Shown: one piece after another, positions 1 through 14,390 of the stretch
Position numbering within the stretch: position 1 is the first letter of the stretch
Layout: each line of letters begins with the position of its first letter
Assembly: GCA_000469685.2 (NCBI GenBank)
Contig: LS997565.1
Location: 31,404,645 to 31,468,644 of the forward strand
Length of the DNA: 64,000 nt
DNA from: Haemonchus contortus
Lineage: Eukaryota > Nematoda > Chromadorea > Rhabditida > Trichostrongylidae
Direction: 5' to 3'
Program-made: the position numbers and the translations under genes
The notes under the pieces: model-generated
Databases searched by the model: none
What the model saw: the letters and a program-made list of their open reading frames with translations, nothing else
Told to the model about the DNA's origin: nothing

Positions 1-395
1 GATCGGAGCAATTGAGTTATCTTTTTCCACTTGCTCGATCTCACCTCTTATGCTGTCCTTTTCTTCTTCTTCGGGTCAGATCCCGGATTTCAAGCTTCAC
101 CGTTCTGGTCGTTGCGTGAAAGTCTGTGACATTAGATCCTGTGGGAGAGTGCAGTCGAATCGATCAAAATCATCAATCTTCCTGCTCCTCAGCATTTTCA
201 GTGGCTCACTGCAACCATTTTTATCTGGAATAATGTGAATGTGTGTGGCTACATAACTACCAGTCCATCCTTAAACTGAAATGAAATTCGAGATCTGGAA
301 GAGTGCTAATCAAAAAACAAAAACGGATATTTACATTGCTCCACATAAGCGCAGAAAAGGCTTCCTTCAAGCTTTTCACATGCTCATTCCCTCAG

Positions 396-792
396 GGACG
401 TTAAAGACGTCGACCTCGCACGTTCCCGTTCAGGATGGACAGCTGTCCACTGGCTTTTTCCTATTTGTTCATATTCCTATTCAAAAAGGCCCTCCCAGAG
501 CAGATGAACCAACAAAAGTATGCTGGAGTTTTATTATCTTTGTTATCGTATAGTGAAAACTACGAAATTTCAGGGGTGCATTCCCTTCGTCCGATTTCTT
601 CCCACAAAGAATACGCCGGAAGAGCGAGACATGTGTCTGAAAACTCCGTTTACAAATAGTCGTATATCAAGTGCTGTTGATTGCTTCACTGCCAGTTTTT
701 TTGCCGAAAATGTTCCTATTCTCTCTACGCCTGATTTATTGAATGCATTACAATCTGTGTTTATTTTGGAAACGTTAAGTGATTCCCGGTGA
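396..792 (+). CDS. 3' end of an unrecognised protein-coding gene (last two exons)
   Basis: Two exons join in frame. Exon 396-517 follows a CTCAG acceptor and ends at a GTATGC donor in phase 0. Exon 574-792 follows an AATTTCAG acceptor and ends with TGA. The intron is 56 nt, typical for nematodes. The C-terminal protein (about 113 residues) is soluble-looking, with a hydrophobic patch (TGFFLFVHIP) and a tail rich in Ser/Thr/Leu (ISSAVDCFTASFFAENVPIL). I recognise no family. The 5' part should lie in 1-395 and beyond the window edge; an acceptor near position 79 and another near 210 could mark earlier exons, but I could not join them in phase. The splice pattern makes a real gene likely; the function is unknown. 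Confidence 0.6.
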
Positions 793-3640
793 AACTAAGT
801 GAGTGAAGATTGTAAGTTTGCTCAGTGCTCACTCCCCACTTCATAAGACTACGGCCAACACTTTGCCAACTGATGTCCGTTTTTTCGTTAATTTATACGT
901 GAAGCAACACAGTGTTCCCCATTTCACGGCTGGACTCGTACCCAGCTCCATCCCGTACCAACCCACCCATCATTGCTCCACATTAGCCAAATTACAAAGT
1001 CCGTGGTTCTTGTGACTCAATTGTAATGGCTGTGGGTCATAGCTCCCGTAGCGTAATTTATCCAAGACCCTAGGGAGTATTCCTATGTGGGACTTGCCTG
1101 CTACTACATTTGATGTACCGTACATGTAAAGGGTTTTCCTTTGTCGTCGGATGTCTCGTTTATCTCACAACGTGATTACTGTATCACAGAATACGTGGAC
1201 TGCGAAATCTGTCTTGTTTGCTCCATTAATATGCTTTCCTATTGTGTTATACTTTTGAAGACTTACTTTGTTATTAGTTGACCCTATCGATACTGTATTT
1301 CACCTATTCATTTGTTCATTTGCGACTTTTGAAATTCAGGAAATTTGTCAGTGCGTGGTCTCTGAAGCATTATTTATCCTCATTCGGAGTCTCTATAAAT
1401 TTTTGTCCTTTCATTGCCTTGTCTTTACGCTTTTATCATTACGGCATTAATTTTTATTGTCATTTATGAATATAAAAGAATTGAATTCGATATATCGTAG
1501 TATCATATTCCTCATACCAATTGATTCACTGTGCGTGCCGCATCTTGCCTGCTGTATAATATTGTATTTTATATCTCTTTTTCTTTTCACGTTTTTCACT
1601 TGATTGTATTTTGCCTTTCAACGATGAAATATTTTTTAATCCAAAAGAATTGAGCTAACTGCAGCAGCTGGTACAGTGTTTGGGTGAAGTCCCACTTATC
1701 GCCCCAATGTAGCCTGATTTGGAAGGTGTGCATGACAGATTCCTATGAATACCTCATCCTACCCAGGCTGCTATTCTTATAATTAGGAAAAAATATCAAA
1801 TTTTCTTCTGTTCTAAGGAAAGTAAGCACTAGTTAAATGACCAAAAGGTCAAGACGTGGCCAGTACACGATCAAGCAAATCGTACAACGCCTAACCCCAT
1901 GAGCTCTCTATCGCTTCAGTGCCTCTTCAACTGCACCGAAAGCAAGTGAGGGAGACGGAACCATCCTTCCTTTCTCGCGAGCTTCGTTTTGTAAACTGTT
2001 GTTCATAAAGAGATCTCATTTGAGTGAGACAGCGAATCTGCTCGAAATTGCATGGGCCATCTTACAGGTAGACATCCGGACCCGGACATCCTCTTTGCCT
2101 TTCTTTTTTCCCCTACTATGAGTGACTTCTGTATTTCATAGACAACTTCAGCGACAGGATGCGATCAGATGATTCACTGTAGCATTAGTGGTCTTTTCGC
2201 TTATTTATTGTTCTTTATTCTCGAAATAGGTGTATTCATGAATCTTGCTAAGGAAATGTTGAGACGTGGCGAGATCGCAAAATTTCTAGGGCACTTTCTC
2301 TGTATAGATTCCATGTCGTTTTCTGTTATACTCAGCAGCCATACACGAAAAACGATTCAGTCGAACAGACCTGTATCGAGTACCCTTATTTGACCAGGAA
2401 ATGAAATTAATGGGGCCTACATATTAATAATCCATGGGCGCTCGTTGTTGTTTCCGTGTGCAAACTGCCCAAGCGTGAGCTGGAACACGACGCTCAAATC
2501 GACACCTGCTGTCGACCTCGTTTTGATTGGAGGGGATTATCCAAGGAACCGAAGCAAACCGATTTTTGAAGAAGGGAAAAAATGAACACCAGGGTCGACC
2601 AACGGAAAAGAAGTGGCTTCCTGGAGTTATGGTTGGATCTTCTTATACACATGTTTATCTCATAAATAGTAGAAGAGCACTGAAGGTGAAATCAGCTGTA
2701 GAACATCAAATTTACTTGTTGTAGAACATCAAGTTTACTTGATGCTCTTCTTAACTGCTCTTATGTATTTCGGCGCAGTAAGTCTTCTAGTCTCTTTCGG
2801 GCCCAGAAAGCACGAGTACGGCTACAAGTCTCGTACAGGTCAGAGTTTTGCCCATAAAGTGCCAATCTTGTATAATCAAATATATTTCCCGATTTTACTG
2901 CAATTTCCAGCAAAAGAAAGTAATCGAGATTATTGAAAGAAAATATGGACATGTTACAGCACTACCTCTACTTCGGCTCTCATCGGATTACTTCAATTTC
3001 TTCATGTTGATCGTTAGCCTGCAAATAGAAGAAGTGGCTTAAGCCGTTGATGGAGTTTGGAGAGCTGTTTATCATCGGTATAGTGGAGTCAAGGCCAGCT
3101 AAGTTTAACATTCCTCGATTTCGCTCGAAATCGGAATTTTCTGAACGGATCGGGCTCTGGAATCATTGTAACCTTGGGACGGGATGGAAATTTCACTGCA
3201 CCACATTCATGTCGAATGACAGCATCAAATGAAAACAACCCAAAAAAAATTGGAGGGACCAGACCTTTCGACTTCACTCTATTTCATATGTTACCTTTAG
3301 CTCACAAATGCTGGTCAAACTCTCCAGCTGTCAAAGGCATGGTAGTGCATGAACTCGACAGGAATCCTTTCCATCCACTCTTTAACGAGCCAAAATTGAA
3401 ATACGGGTTTTGCTTCCTCGAAAGCTTTCTGTTCTTATCATCGTTCTGATCTGAAGTCCATCAGATGAAAGTTCATCCTATAAAGAAGGAATCTCTAGTT
3501 CTCGTGTCCACAACTTCTTACATGAACTAGAGACGAGGATTTTCCTTGTCTCTGCGAATCTGATCCTCATTGGGAGCGTTCAAAAGTAAAGGTTGTAGGT
3601 GAAGCGAAAGGGGAAGGCGCTGGGGATGTCACATTTCAAC
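793..3640. other. Gene-poor stretch
   Basis: I see no reading frame with matching splice sites here. Short open frames exist on both strands but lack acceptors or donors in phase. The sequence is AT-rich and without an obvious repeat. Confidence 0.4.
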
Positions 3641-3649
3641 ATGCTCTAA

Positions 3650-3928
3650 GCGCTTCAAATCTTACCACTTAGGAAATGCTATCACAGTTACCTTAGAGAT
3701 CACTATCTCGACAGCATTACTTTGGATGTTTTGGGAAACGTAGTGCTTGGCAAATGCAGCAACGGTGTCGCACTCTATGTAGTGTTCAATCCCTCGCATT
3801 CAAGAGAGTTCATCATTGATACCACTCCACAGCTTCTGACCCCTAACCTAGGTTTTTTTTCAGAGCATAATGCAAGCCTATCCTCCTTCTATGATATTGA
3901 AGCCACTCACGATTTGAATTGTTCCTGA
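3650..3928 (+). CDS. Unrecognised coding-like open frame
   Basis: A 92-codon open frame runs from after a TAA at 3647-3649 to TGA at 3926-3928. The product is mixed in composition and protein-like (for example KCSNGVALYVVFNPSHSREF), with no low-complexity bias. A CTTAG acceptor just before 3697 could start an exon within it. No start codon, donor or partner exon was found, so it may be a terminal exon, a pseudogene or a remnant of a mobile element. No family recognised. Confidence 0.3.
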   Translation, partial: ALQILPLRKCYHSYLRDHYLDSITLDVLGNVVLGKCSNGVALYVVFNPSHSREFIIDTTPQLLTPNLGFFSEHNASLSSFYDIEATHDLNCS

Positions 3929-6900
3929 CTTTCTACTACTATAAATCTCTGACTTTTAAGTATGCCACATGGGGCTTTACTGGGTAGAACTACGGCCCAG
4001 ATAGGGTGCAATGATGGCTCAGAGTCTGGTTTGACCCCCCCAGAAGCAGACCTTGTTATACAGTCGGATAAACATTTGAACGCCCATAGCCCCTTAACCA
4101 TATTTGAAAGACCATACCCATACCCATACCATACCACGGATACTATAGCCGACCAAGCCGATACTATAGCACGCAAATGAACTCCGTTCGAACAGCAATT
4201 CTGTGGGCTTGACCCCTTTTAAAATCCCTTGTGATCCGTTCAATTTGCAGATTTTCTTCGTCTCCAGTGCACTCTTATACACCAACGCATTCGTGAATTG
4301 AATTGAAAAGGGTACCTCAAAAGTATCGAAAACTGTGCCCTCAGACCCTCACCAGTTGCTTCTTTCCTGCGAGGATTCAGACATAACCTTTCACTCTGTC
4401 TGGACACAAGTCTTCTCCTTTAAAGATCATCAGAGCAATACCCGTGAAGAAGCTTTATCCTAGAAGCTGCCGCATGTTGCATATGTATGAATGATTCCAT
4501 TTCAAATGCAATGCTTTGGAAAAAAAGTGTGATAGTGAATGCATGGCTCATACTACGAGTTTATGAAGTTACACTTTTTTCGTTGCTTCTTCCCAACTCA
4601 TTTCGTTTTGTTTGGATTCAAATTCTATTCAACATTTAAGGAACTTATTTATCTAGAATTACGGAGATGATTCATGTTCCCGCTCCAGCACGGTTTTTTC
4701 CGGGAGCATGTTCGAAACGGACCTTTCATTTGGTCTGATAATGCATGAAAAGGAATAGGCTAAGGATTCCCTCACAAGGTGCGAAACATGAGCGGAGCTT
4801 CTGTTGTGATGGGGAAAGTTTTTTCTAAACATATTGTGTATAAATTTTTCATAAGGAACCACCTAAAAGCCACAACGGTTTCACCATAGAGAGGCAGGTT
4901 GGCCAAGGGACCACCTGCTATGTATGTAATATGTATTGCCATCATTAAAAGCACTGATTACTCTGCTCCCCATATTTATTTCCTCTTCGCCAATCAGAAA
5001 TAGCTTGGAAAACCCGTATTACAAAGAACATCGAAAAAAGAAATAATCGGAACCCTTAAAGTTTTCACAGAAGAATCAAGTCGTACTCGCAAAAAAAGGT
5101 TCTGAGTGAATGTGACACAGTAAGTATATTGAGATGAGGCACGTGAGTAACTACACACTTCGCAGAGATGTCGTGAAAGGTTACCAGTTGCTCGAGGGTT
5201 CGAGGGCGCCCAGCATTTTCATCTGCAGTGATCAATTTTTGAATCTTTTCCTTTGCTCAATTTCTGTCTCAGAGTGGCTTCACAGAAGAGTCCCACTGGA
5301 GGATCACCGAATCTTTGATGAAAGGCTTGTTGGCACAACTCAGCAGAGGTACGCACCCCCAACCCGACTGACTCTTTCGAATGATTATGCAATGCTTTTC
5401 CATAAACTTTCAGGAGTTTTGGCCTTTATAGGGGGTTCTAGATTATGATCACGAAATCTTTCATTCCACTCATTTGGTGGATTAGACGATACCAAGCCAA
5501 GAGTAATTTACAATTTGGAGTAGAATGCGATCCGCGGTGATTACAGAGCGATCCCAATTTTCCTCCACTGATACCACCTGATTTGCTTCCGTCTCGCACT
5601 GGATCAGATGGTCGTAATGTTTTTATGACACCGACAATGTGTGATTCGAACGACCTTGCGCATTCCTTATCTTCACGTAACGATCATGAAAACCGAGAAG
5701 AGAAGATCTTCTGTTAAATATAGAATCAATGCTTCGAGTAATTTATCCACTTCGTTATGGATTCTGACGCTTTATAGCAGTAACGCCGCCATCGGCGAAA
5801 GATACCATTTGCTGGGTGCCCTGCACCGACCAAAATATCTTGTTTTAGTCCTTGGCTCTTTTGCAGCATAAACGGTTTCGATCCTCAAATTCGAATACTT
5901 CACAGACAACGATTTTCTTGGTAAGAACAACGGTGGGTTTGAGTCTTTTTCCATAGTTGCAGTCAGGTTCTTCACCCAACCTTCATGGGTTTGGTCAGCT
6001 TTGTCGTACAAGTTACTGGAACTGGACGATTCCAAAGCAGGCTCTTAAACGATTCATGTTTTATTGTTCAAATCGCCATCGAGGGAAAGTTCCTCAAGTC
6101 ATGGAAGCACAAAGGAGAAATCCATACACGGGCCTCTTTTTTTCGTTTCAAGGTATTTATTTTCACAACACTTCTCTAATGAGGACAGCCCTTTCTATGG
6201 TAGATTGTTAATCGGTCGTTTGTCCCACATCAGGGAACTCTAAGTGAGCTCTGATTGCCAAGTAGCTTGTAATTTGTCGCAGAGAACCGCTTCAGTGAGG
6301 CTCTTCTTCATCTGTTGCAGCCTGTAGATCGGCAAGAAACAGAGCCGGACTCAGGAGCAACAGTATTGCCCTCTTTCATAATCTGTTAATACCTAGCGCA
6401 CCACTTTTATTTCCTGTTCAATGAACTTTCTACACACTTCAATTTAACTATTATAGCAGAAATCTACTCAGAGCTGTCGCAAACCAACGAATTGGATGAC
6501 TCTGTGCCTGCCACTACTTACACCAACAGCGGGGGCCGTACAATGAGAGCCGATACACTGATTTTTTGCGAAAGTGAAAAAAAATTCAAAACAGATCATT
6601 AACCCTCGCCATGCGCATTTTAAAGTTTGTAAACATAGCCAGGTGTTTGAAATCTTTTTCCTTTGTCCGATTCGCTCGGAGCTCCCAGCAGGTGGCTGCT
6701 GCTCCCATCGCACCAACCGGTTTTACTATTAGTAGAACCGCTTGGTTGTCGTCGACATCATGCATTAAGCTTCGAAAATGTCGTTCAATGCATTGTTAAG
6801 GAAGAGCGAATCGCTCGTAAGGGCTACTAGAAATCATCGCTGAATATACGCTTCATTGAATAGTGATATCGGAGGAATTGTTTCTTCAAAACGACAACTG

Positions 6901-9900
6901 TGGTTACATGGAACAGCCTCTTATGGTCCATGCTCTCATGGCTAAAGTTTTTGCCACTGGCTAATCCCTTACCAGTTTGAATTAGCTCTTTAAATAGGGT
7001 GAAGATATCGATCTGTGTTGTGGGAGAAAAACTGAAACGTCATCAACGATCCCTGTCGGTTTTCGAATTCAAACGTCGACGGCCACTGCGATAAACGTCT
7101 AAATCTGGTCATTACGCCGACGGCTCAAGGACGATGAGACGCGAATTTGAACTGACGAGTGTGTGAGAGTTGCGATTTCAAGGGGCGCTTAACAGGATTC
7201 CTACGTCCCGAGAGTCTTGGCAAGAGCCCTCATAAGACTATCTGGGAAGCTGAACCAAAGATCCTGCAAAAGTTTTACGTGGGAAAGGCGGCTGCTTGCA
7301 TCTTGAATTTCGGCTCATGTTTAACCGCAAAAAACTCTCTGGTTATAAAGCACCGTCTCTGAAGACTACTGCTTACGGTGGCTGCAATAGATTCTAGTCT
7401 TATACAAAGGCTGAGAAGTTAGGATTTCAAATGAAATAAGCCTAATTATTTATTCTAACAGCGGGGCCAAGTTAGATTTTCATGGTTACCGCTCATCTAG
7501 AGTACATGGTAGATAACATGGCCAGAAACTAACGTGTGGCACTGTGAGGAAACACCAGCGAGAAGGGAGGGTCATGGAAAGGACAGGGCGCCTATGCTGC
7601 TTTGTCCATTAAAGGAAAGCAGCGGTGATTCATTGCATTTGAAAGCATTGTATTCTAACTGGACAGACTGAAGTACAGGCATCAAAAGACCAGAAGTCAC
7701 TCCTACTTCGAAGCATGGGATTTGCTTGGATTTTCTATCTATCTTTCCCTACGTGAACGCTCTTGCAGGGAGGAAGAGGGGAGTGAACGTCCTGGGCTCT
7801 GCAGAATGTTCTTGAAAAATGAAATATTGGTAAAATGGTAGACAGACGATCGTGAATGCCGCATTCATTCCCATGGAAGAGCCAACATGCCAAAGGGAAA
7901 TTCGTCCCATTTCATCGGCATGATGATTGAGTGATGCCATCATTTGGAACTGAAGAAAAGAAACCATGGTGACCAACCAAACAGAATGGGCCGTGTTTCC
8001 GATTTTTGTGCGGAATTGATCACTGACGAGTTTAAGCGTACATCGAGCTCGATAAAAATTGTTTTACCTCCGTTCAAAGAACAACAGTCGTGGAAGTAAG
8101 CCCCTTCGTTGTGAATACGCCCTTCGCGATACTTCGCCAACGAGCGTTATAGGAGCGCAGGTAATCGAAGTCGTATATCAATGACTACCTGGTCTATTAG
8201 GGCTTCCGATCTTTCCGCACTTGATTTGTCTTTATCAAATCCCGTAATCAGACCCTAGCAGAAATACCGGTCTGCAAGGAGAACTCCCGTATCAAGCTGC
8301 TTTTGAAATTCGCTAGTAATTGCTGGTTGGGTTGTTGTTAGGACGAGTTGTTATGTCACCGCGTCGCCGCCGCCAAAGCGGCCACCACGGCAAACGCCAA
8401 GGTCACCACGCCCTTTGTATCGACTATTGCCACCCCTATTAAGCGGTATTACACGAATGACCCCAATCGAACGCTCTGTTCGAAATTCTGTACATATTTA
8501 CTGCATATCGGTACCGAATCATTGAAGGGGCTTTTTACGACTCAATTTATTTACGTTCATTTTTTGTCCGTTGTGGTAGGCGGTTTCGAGGAATAGTCAG
8601 TATGACTTGAGAGGCTAGTGAACTCGAAATTACCTTCTAGGCATTCCCAAAAATTTTAGTCATTTTCTAGCAGATCACTGTCAGGGCTTCTTCATTGGGA
8701 AGTGGGCTCCATCCAACTCATCAATTGTTATTTACCGAAAAGTTGTTCTCCTATCACGAGCCTCGAAGAGTAGCGAAAGGCTTGATGCCCCCGACACTAC
8801 CTCGTGGGCATGGCCACGGCGTTGTAGAGAAGTTGAAGATCTCACTTCGGAAACCAAGCCTGATATGTTGTTTCGGGATCCAACGATGTTTATTAGACCC
8901 TCTTCTGAAAGACGCCCATATGCTTGATTTTTGTCTGGCATATTCAAGTTACCTCGCAGCCGATATACTCGTCTTGAAACAAATTATTTGTGATTTTTTA
9001 GAATATGAATCTAAGCACCCCCTCCCTTTTCCTCTCTTTCCCCTCCCACCCACCACGTGCCACCGGAACCCGTGCGTTTTCTCCATCTGACTCCTCGTTT
9101 TTTTAGGCAAGCATTCAAATCCGAACGAAGAGGTTGCATGCTTCGTACATATCTGAAAGTAGTGCTATGGTAGAAGTGCCGTACGAAATAATCTACTCAG
9201 TGTTCAGATTGGTTTCGGTACAAAACCGGTATCGAGCAAGATGAACTGGTGCAAAGCAGAACTTCTTCCAGTGCGCCATAACGAGTGTCAAAAAGATGGC
9301 AGTCCCAATGTTTCACATTCTCATTCTACTGAGAACTCATTGCTAGATAACCAGTCTGGTAAGGTACGCGGAGGTGCTTAGGTGCTAACAGCTTTTGTGC
9401 AGTTATATCCCTGTTATTGGCTTCTCCCCACCTCCGCTAATTATACTGGATACCAGTGCTTGCTCAAGTCAAAGGCATCTTTTCGGTGAATTTCCCTTCA
9501 CGTGTTTTTTTCCGCTCTCTTTCTTATCCATGTTCATTGCTATTATTTTTGTCGGTAAAAGTTTTTGTTATTACATCCCGGGTTAGCGCAAGCGAGCGCA
9601 TTCATCACTAGGTAAACCGCTGACTCAAAGAACCGCAAGTTCCATTGCTGTCGCTGAAGGCCTACATTCGTTTGCTTGTCCCTTTGTTGTGCCTGGTCAA
9701 CATTCACGGCGAAAACTCCGCAGATGAGGGTCTAAAATCAAAGTAGCTTTCCTCATGTTGGTTGTGTGTGCTCCATGACTGTTCCATGATCAAAAAATGA
9801 GAAAATTTTGACTGTTGCCAAACAGGTCACTTCGTTAATACCACCGAATCTATGGCCCGCGGTCGGGATTCGCCTTGCCAAGCACTCTCTTCATACCTTC

Positions 9901-12900
9901 AGTTTTAAGCCACTGTAGTTCGAGGCTTTTCTGGGGAGGTGAAAGTTGTAACATCACTCGGTCACCTCATTTCCTTGTTAGGCTTCCTTGTTAGGTCAAA
10001 ACGCATTGAGAACCGAAACGTGATTCCAAAATCCACTCATTGCTACACGCTCAGACGGAGCTTAAAACTCTTCTGAAAATGTCTGAAAACTTTCCTGGAA
10101 ATTGATCTTAGGTCCGATTACTGTTTTTTCCGAGTCGAAGAAAAAAACAAAGTTTCGAATCTCTGAAAAAACAGCGACCCTCAAGAAAGAGGAATTGTCA
10201 TGTATCTCATCTCTGCATAGTGTGATGCGAGGTTTTTGAAGGGCCATAGTCGTACAATTCATGTGCAGTTGCAGTCTCCACATCTTTTTTTCCTTTCGAT
10301 CATCCAGAATTACTGCGTCGAAGACGAGAAACATCATTCGCTCATCGAGCATCTAAAACTTGGTCCAAAGTGGTTGTGTTATGGTTTACGTAGATGGTCT
10401 GGAGAGACGCGTATCTCTAGACTCGGTTACTACTTAATTATATCTCTCGTTATCACTTTATATCCTATGTAGTACCGTTGTAGATATTCCTATCCAGCAC
10501 ACCACGTATCAGTCGTCATGTGCACGATCGGCCATCCAAGCGAAAGACGCATTTACAGCACCTTTATCACTCTTTGCCGATCCTTACCTGTTGTTATCAC
10601 TATCTATCTTCGTCCTATCGCTTCTATCATTAGCAAATTTGAACGCTGTCTTATCAACATTACCGAAGCTTCAAATTCGGCAAATTCTCGTTAACATCTT
10701 TATCGTTTCTTATCACTTGATACCATTTTGTTTCTCCCAACCTACATGTCTCCTGCCTTCACCATTTTCATTGAGATCCTAGTTTGGAATTCGCTATGGT
10801 TGTGTCACCATAGCGAATTGTGTATCGAATTTTCAGTCGGAAGCGGGATTTTTTCCCTATGCTTTTAGGAGCCTCAGCAGTTAGTTCTTAACACTTCCTA
10901 TCATTACATTTCTTCACCTTACCTACACACTTCTCTAACCCTTCTAGATCAGTGTTCTATTGTTATCATGCTTCACCCAACGGGGTAAAAGTCATCAGCT
11001 TAACCCGCCTTTTATATATTCCTGCAGTTTTTATAATAATGACTTATTCCAGTCCCTAGAAATCTACGATTGTATTCAGTTTTTGTGTACAGTAAAAGCG
11101 AAGTTAATGATTCCAACACTGACAATTAGTTAAGACTCGAAGAACGGGCTGTGGAGGAAAGCAAAAGCTAAGAAACAAAAAAAAACTTTAGTACTAGGGT
11201 GGTGAATCAGACCTGATTAATGTCTTTCTCCAAAAACATACATTCATGCATTTTAATCAATTTCGGCAGGGAACAGGTCCGATACAGAAACATTCCACGT
11301 GCTAAAGCTGTTGTTTCTATTACAATTCTACTTTTTATTCACTAATGCTGCTTGAAAATGCTCTCATATCAACCAGACTTTGTGTTTTTGGTGTGATCTA
11401 TTCAGACAATCGCTAAGTTTGGATGCTCAATTACCGATAATCTCATTGTGTTACCGGACACGAGTGTTCATGTAGAATAACCCAGCGGAGGCGAAGAAAA
11501 CTAGAAAACTCGCTAAAATCTTGGGATTTATGTACAAGTCCTTTCTGTAGTTAGTCATTTCGGCGACTAACCACCGAAACGACCACGACAAAAGCGGTAC
11601 TTGGACGAGATTCGGGTCACTGCAGAGCTACGTGTGTTATTTATCATCGTGTATCAACTGATCACGTTCACAACAAATGTGCTCCATTTTGAATAATATT
11701 ATCCGCCAGCAGACCGCTGAACCCGTCCCTTCCTATGATTATTAAGCGCATCGAACGATGGAACCGGTTTCTAGTCCTTTATTGCACCCTGTTTAGGGCG
11801 CTTTTCGATCCGACAATGGCCCATGTGGCCTTCTTAGAGGTCGCCGATTTCTACCGACAAAAACCCTCCGTAACTATTTTTATAGTGAATTTCGTCTTTA
11901 ATTGGCAACAGAAGCGTTCGAGTGAAAACAGCGATTAGATCCTATACTGTAAGGCAACTTTAACATATGAAAACCTTCAAAGCTTGAATAGGGGAGTATC
12001 ATAGGAAGTGGTGTTCATTGCAAATCCCTGCAACCTTTGGTCTTTGTCGGTCATAAATCTATGCATTTGGAGAGAGCCATTAACCGTCCCAAAAAATTTT
12101 TTTCAAGAAGAGGTGGTTTTGTCGTTGTACTGCCCTACACATCTCCTCATCCTCTTTTGCGTCAGCTGTGATTTCACGAAATGCTAGTATATGAACTTGG
12201 CCATAGCTTTTGCTTTGATTTCAAGTAGTTGATGAGCCTCATAAATTGATGGATGTAGCTGTTCGCCTGATCAGGAAGCGTGATGGAGGATTTCTTATGA
12301 TTTTTAGTTTTGGGCATTCTTCGTGCTTCTGACCATGTTTCTCATGAGTTATTCTTGGCTCAGCATTTTTTTATTTCTTTTTTTACATTCGTTCTTGTTC
12401 GTACGTTGCCTGAATTCGTAACGGCTGGTTTTTGTTGTTCAGATTGAAGTCTCACGTTCTCCCCTTATTTCCCCTTGAGCGTTTCTTGCCCCACTTGGGT
12501 CCGCTTACTATTAACGGTTCTGTTTTGTTTTTTTCCCAATTCCACCAGAGCTTTCACGTTTCTTTCCTGTTTCTGGAGTCGAAAGTTTTTGATTCCATGA
12601 AACTTTTGATGTTTCAAAGGTACATGATGAATCCACTTATCTCGCGTTAGTAGAATACGAATTAAGTGTGGTCCTGGTCCTGATCTTCCCAACCCATTAC
12701 GACCACTTTTCCCACTGTGCCCCTAGTGTGTACTAACTAGCTACGGTTATGAAGCAACAGTGACAATGTACCAAGATGTTTGACCCAGAAACCGGACTGT
12801 CGGTGGCCACTAAAAGGGTCTATTGAATGACGCTGGCTGCAGACGCCAGTGTCGCCACGTTCAATTCCAGACGATGTTGACGCGTTGCCAAGTGACTCGA

Positions 12901-14321
12901 ATTCCTGACCCGCTTTGGCTGTGACCGTGATCTGAAAGGGAATCTGGCAATCTGCGCGTTCTCCTGGCGGTTCACAACAATGCACAGGGTGGGCGACGGG
13001 GTCGATACTGTTCATGTTGCGTTACCTCTTGTGCTGATTTTTACAGCTACATTCAGATTTTTGCCTTTTCGTACGGTACTAGATTGTGTTCGATGCGTGT
13101 GAGTACGTCAGTCTACAGAATAGTAATGAACCCCATGTTGTCTTCTGACGATACGTCGGTGGCACGTGCAAGAGAGAATTGCCCTAGCAAATGCCCTGAC
13201 AACTTGATGTGATATTTCCTAAACCCCTAAGCAGAAAAGAAAATCGTTAGATGAAAAATCTACACCGAACCTCCCCCGTTCTTTCGTGCGTCGAGGCTGA
13301 GGCTGAAACGTTCTGAAACATTCGGCGGATTTGGCTAGAACAGAAACTCAGGACGAAAAACTCATAAGAGGCTCTTTTTTACGTCAGTGAAAATGACAGC
13401 CAAACGCAGGTATTTCAAGTATTTCCTGAACCATTAACAACTGAGTAAACTATTTATCAGTAACTCGTAATGGCATCCAACCCCTTCACACGTACCGCCC
13501 TTTTCCGGTTCGATTCACGACCTTTGCATACGTAGGTATAACTGTCGCAACCCATGCTCGTGAGTTTCTTCACATTCCGTCGCATTCATTCATGTGAGTT
13601 CCCACTCTTTCAAGTTCTAGTCCAGAAGATTCCCATTTCGTGCATTGAAATATTTTTCAGATAACCCACAGGTTTGCACTATTTCACTCGCCGTGCACCT
13701 GTCGGCTAAAAATAGAAAATAGAAAAGTTGGACAATTTCGTCAAAAGTCGGACCCCGAGCGCCTCCGGGCTTAGGTGTTTATGAGGTTTAGATTATGGGG
13801 ACACCACACTTCGCTGTAAAGCTATGTGAAGTAGTTATATGTGAAAATTCCATATCACAAAGTTATTTTTATATCCATCATTATTACATTACTACTGCCT
13901 ACCATTTTTCTGGAAATCGGGCGTGAACGGCCCTTTTGAAATTCCCTTTCTATAAACTTTCACCTCTTATTCTATGTGTTAAATTGTAATCTAATATCAA
14001 AATATACTTTACCAGGTGTTTTGTTTTCTCGTTGGAAGAAATTTCCGCAAGCATAAGCGATCAAACCGAGTCGTTTTACCTCGGAACTTCTGCTTTGTGA
14101 ACCACGCCTTCCCTGATCATAACCGTTTTCTAATTTTGAGCTAGATTCTTTGAAGCAAGTAACCGAAAAGAACTCGAAGTCTGGTCAGCGCATCTCTCCG
14201 ATCTGGTTGTGGGTATGTTGATATGCTGAAATATGGAGGTCAGAAAAATGAAAATAACGATAGGATTTTATGCAAATTATTTGTTCATCTCAGGAGGTTG
14301 GCGATATGTAGGCGAATTTCA
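3929..14321. other. Long stretch without a supported gene
   Basis: This region holds only isolated open frames. The best are 5277-5447 (possible exons with a GTCTCAG acceptor and GTACGC donor but two competing frames), 5772-6035 on the minus strand and 8695-9090 (131 codons, no splice context). A locally GC-rich, CCA/CGG-rich patch lies at about 8350-8420. None reaches the standard for a gene call. Large intergenic space or the introns of an unrecognised gene are both possible. Confidence 0.4.
10788..10819. repeat. Short perfect hairpin (13-bp stem, 6-nt loop)
   Basis: The arms AATTCGCTATGGT and ACCATAGCGAATT (10788-10800 and 10807-10819) are perfect reverse complements around TGTGTC. Nothing coding is close. 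It could be a remnant of a palindromic MITE. Confidence 0.6.
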
Positions 14322-14390
14322 GTCTCGGGCGAGACTCGAACCCGTACTTGTGCTTTCCGGATACCGTGCTCTTATCATACACACCGAGAC
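14322..14390 (-). tRNA. tRNA-like sequence (degenerate tRNA or tRNA-derived SINE)
   Basis: Read on the minus strand, a 7-bp acceptor stem (GTCTCGG at 14390-14384 with CCGAGAC at 14328-14322) pairs perfectly over 69 nt. It encloses a possible D-stem (GTGT/GCAC) and a T-arm with the canonical GGTTCGA loop start. The T-stem has one mismatch and the D-loop lacks the usual GG. I could not fold a convincing anticodon stem, so no amino acid is assigned. A tRNA pseudogene or the head of a tRNA-derived SINE is more likely than a working tRNA. Confidence 0.35.

Noticed and set aside
8695..9090. 131-codon plus-strand ORF
   Set aside because: No acceptor, donor or start context and a Pro-rich low-complexity end; no family resemblance.
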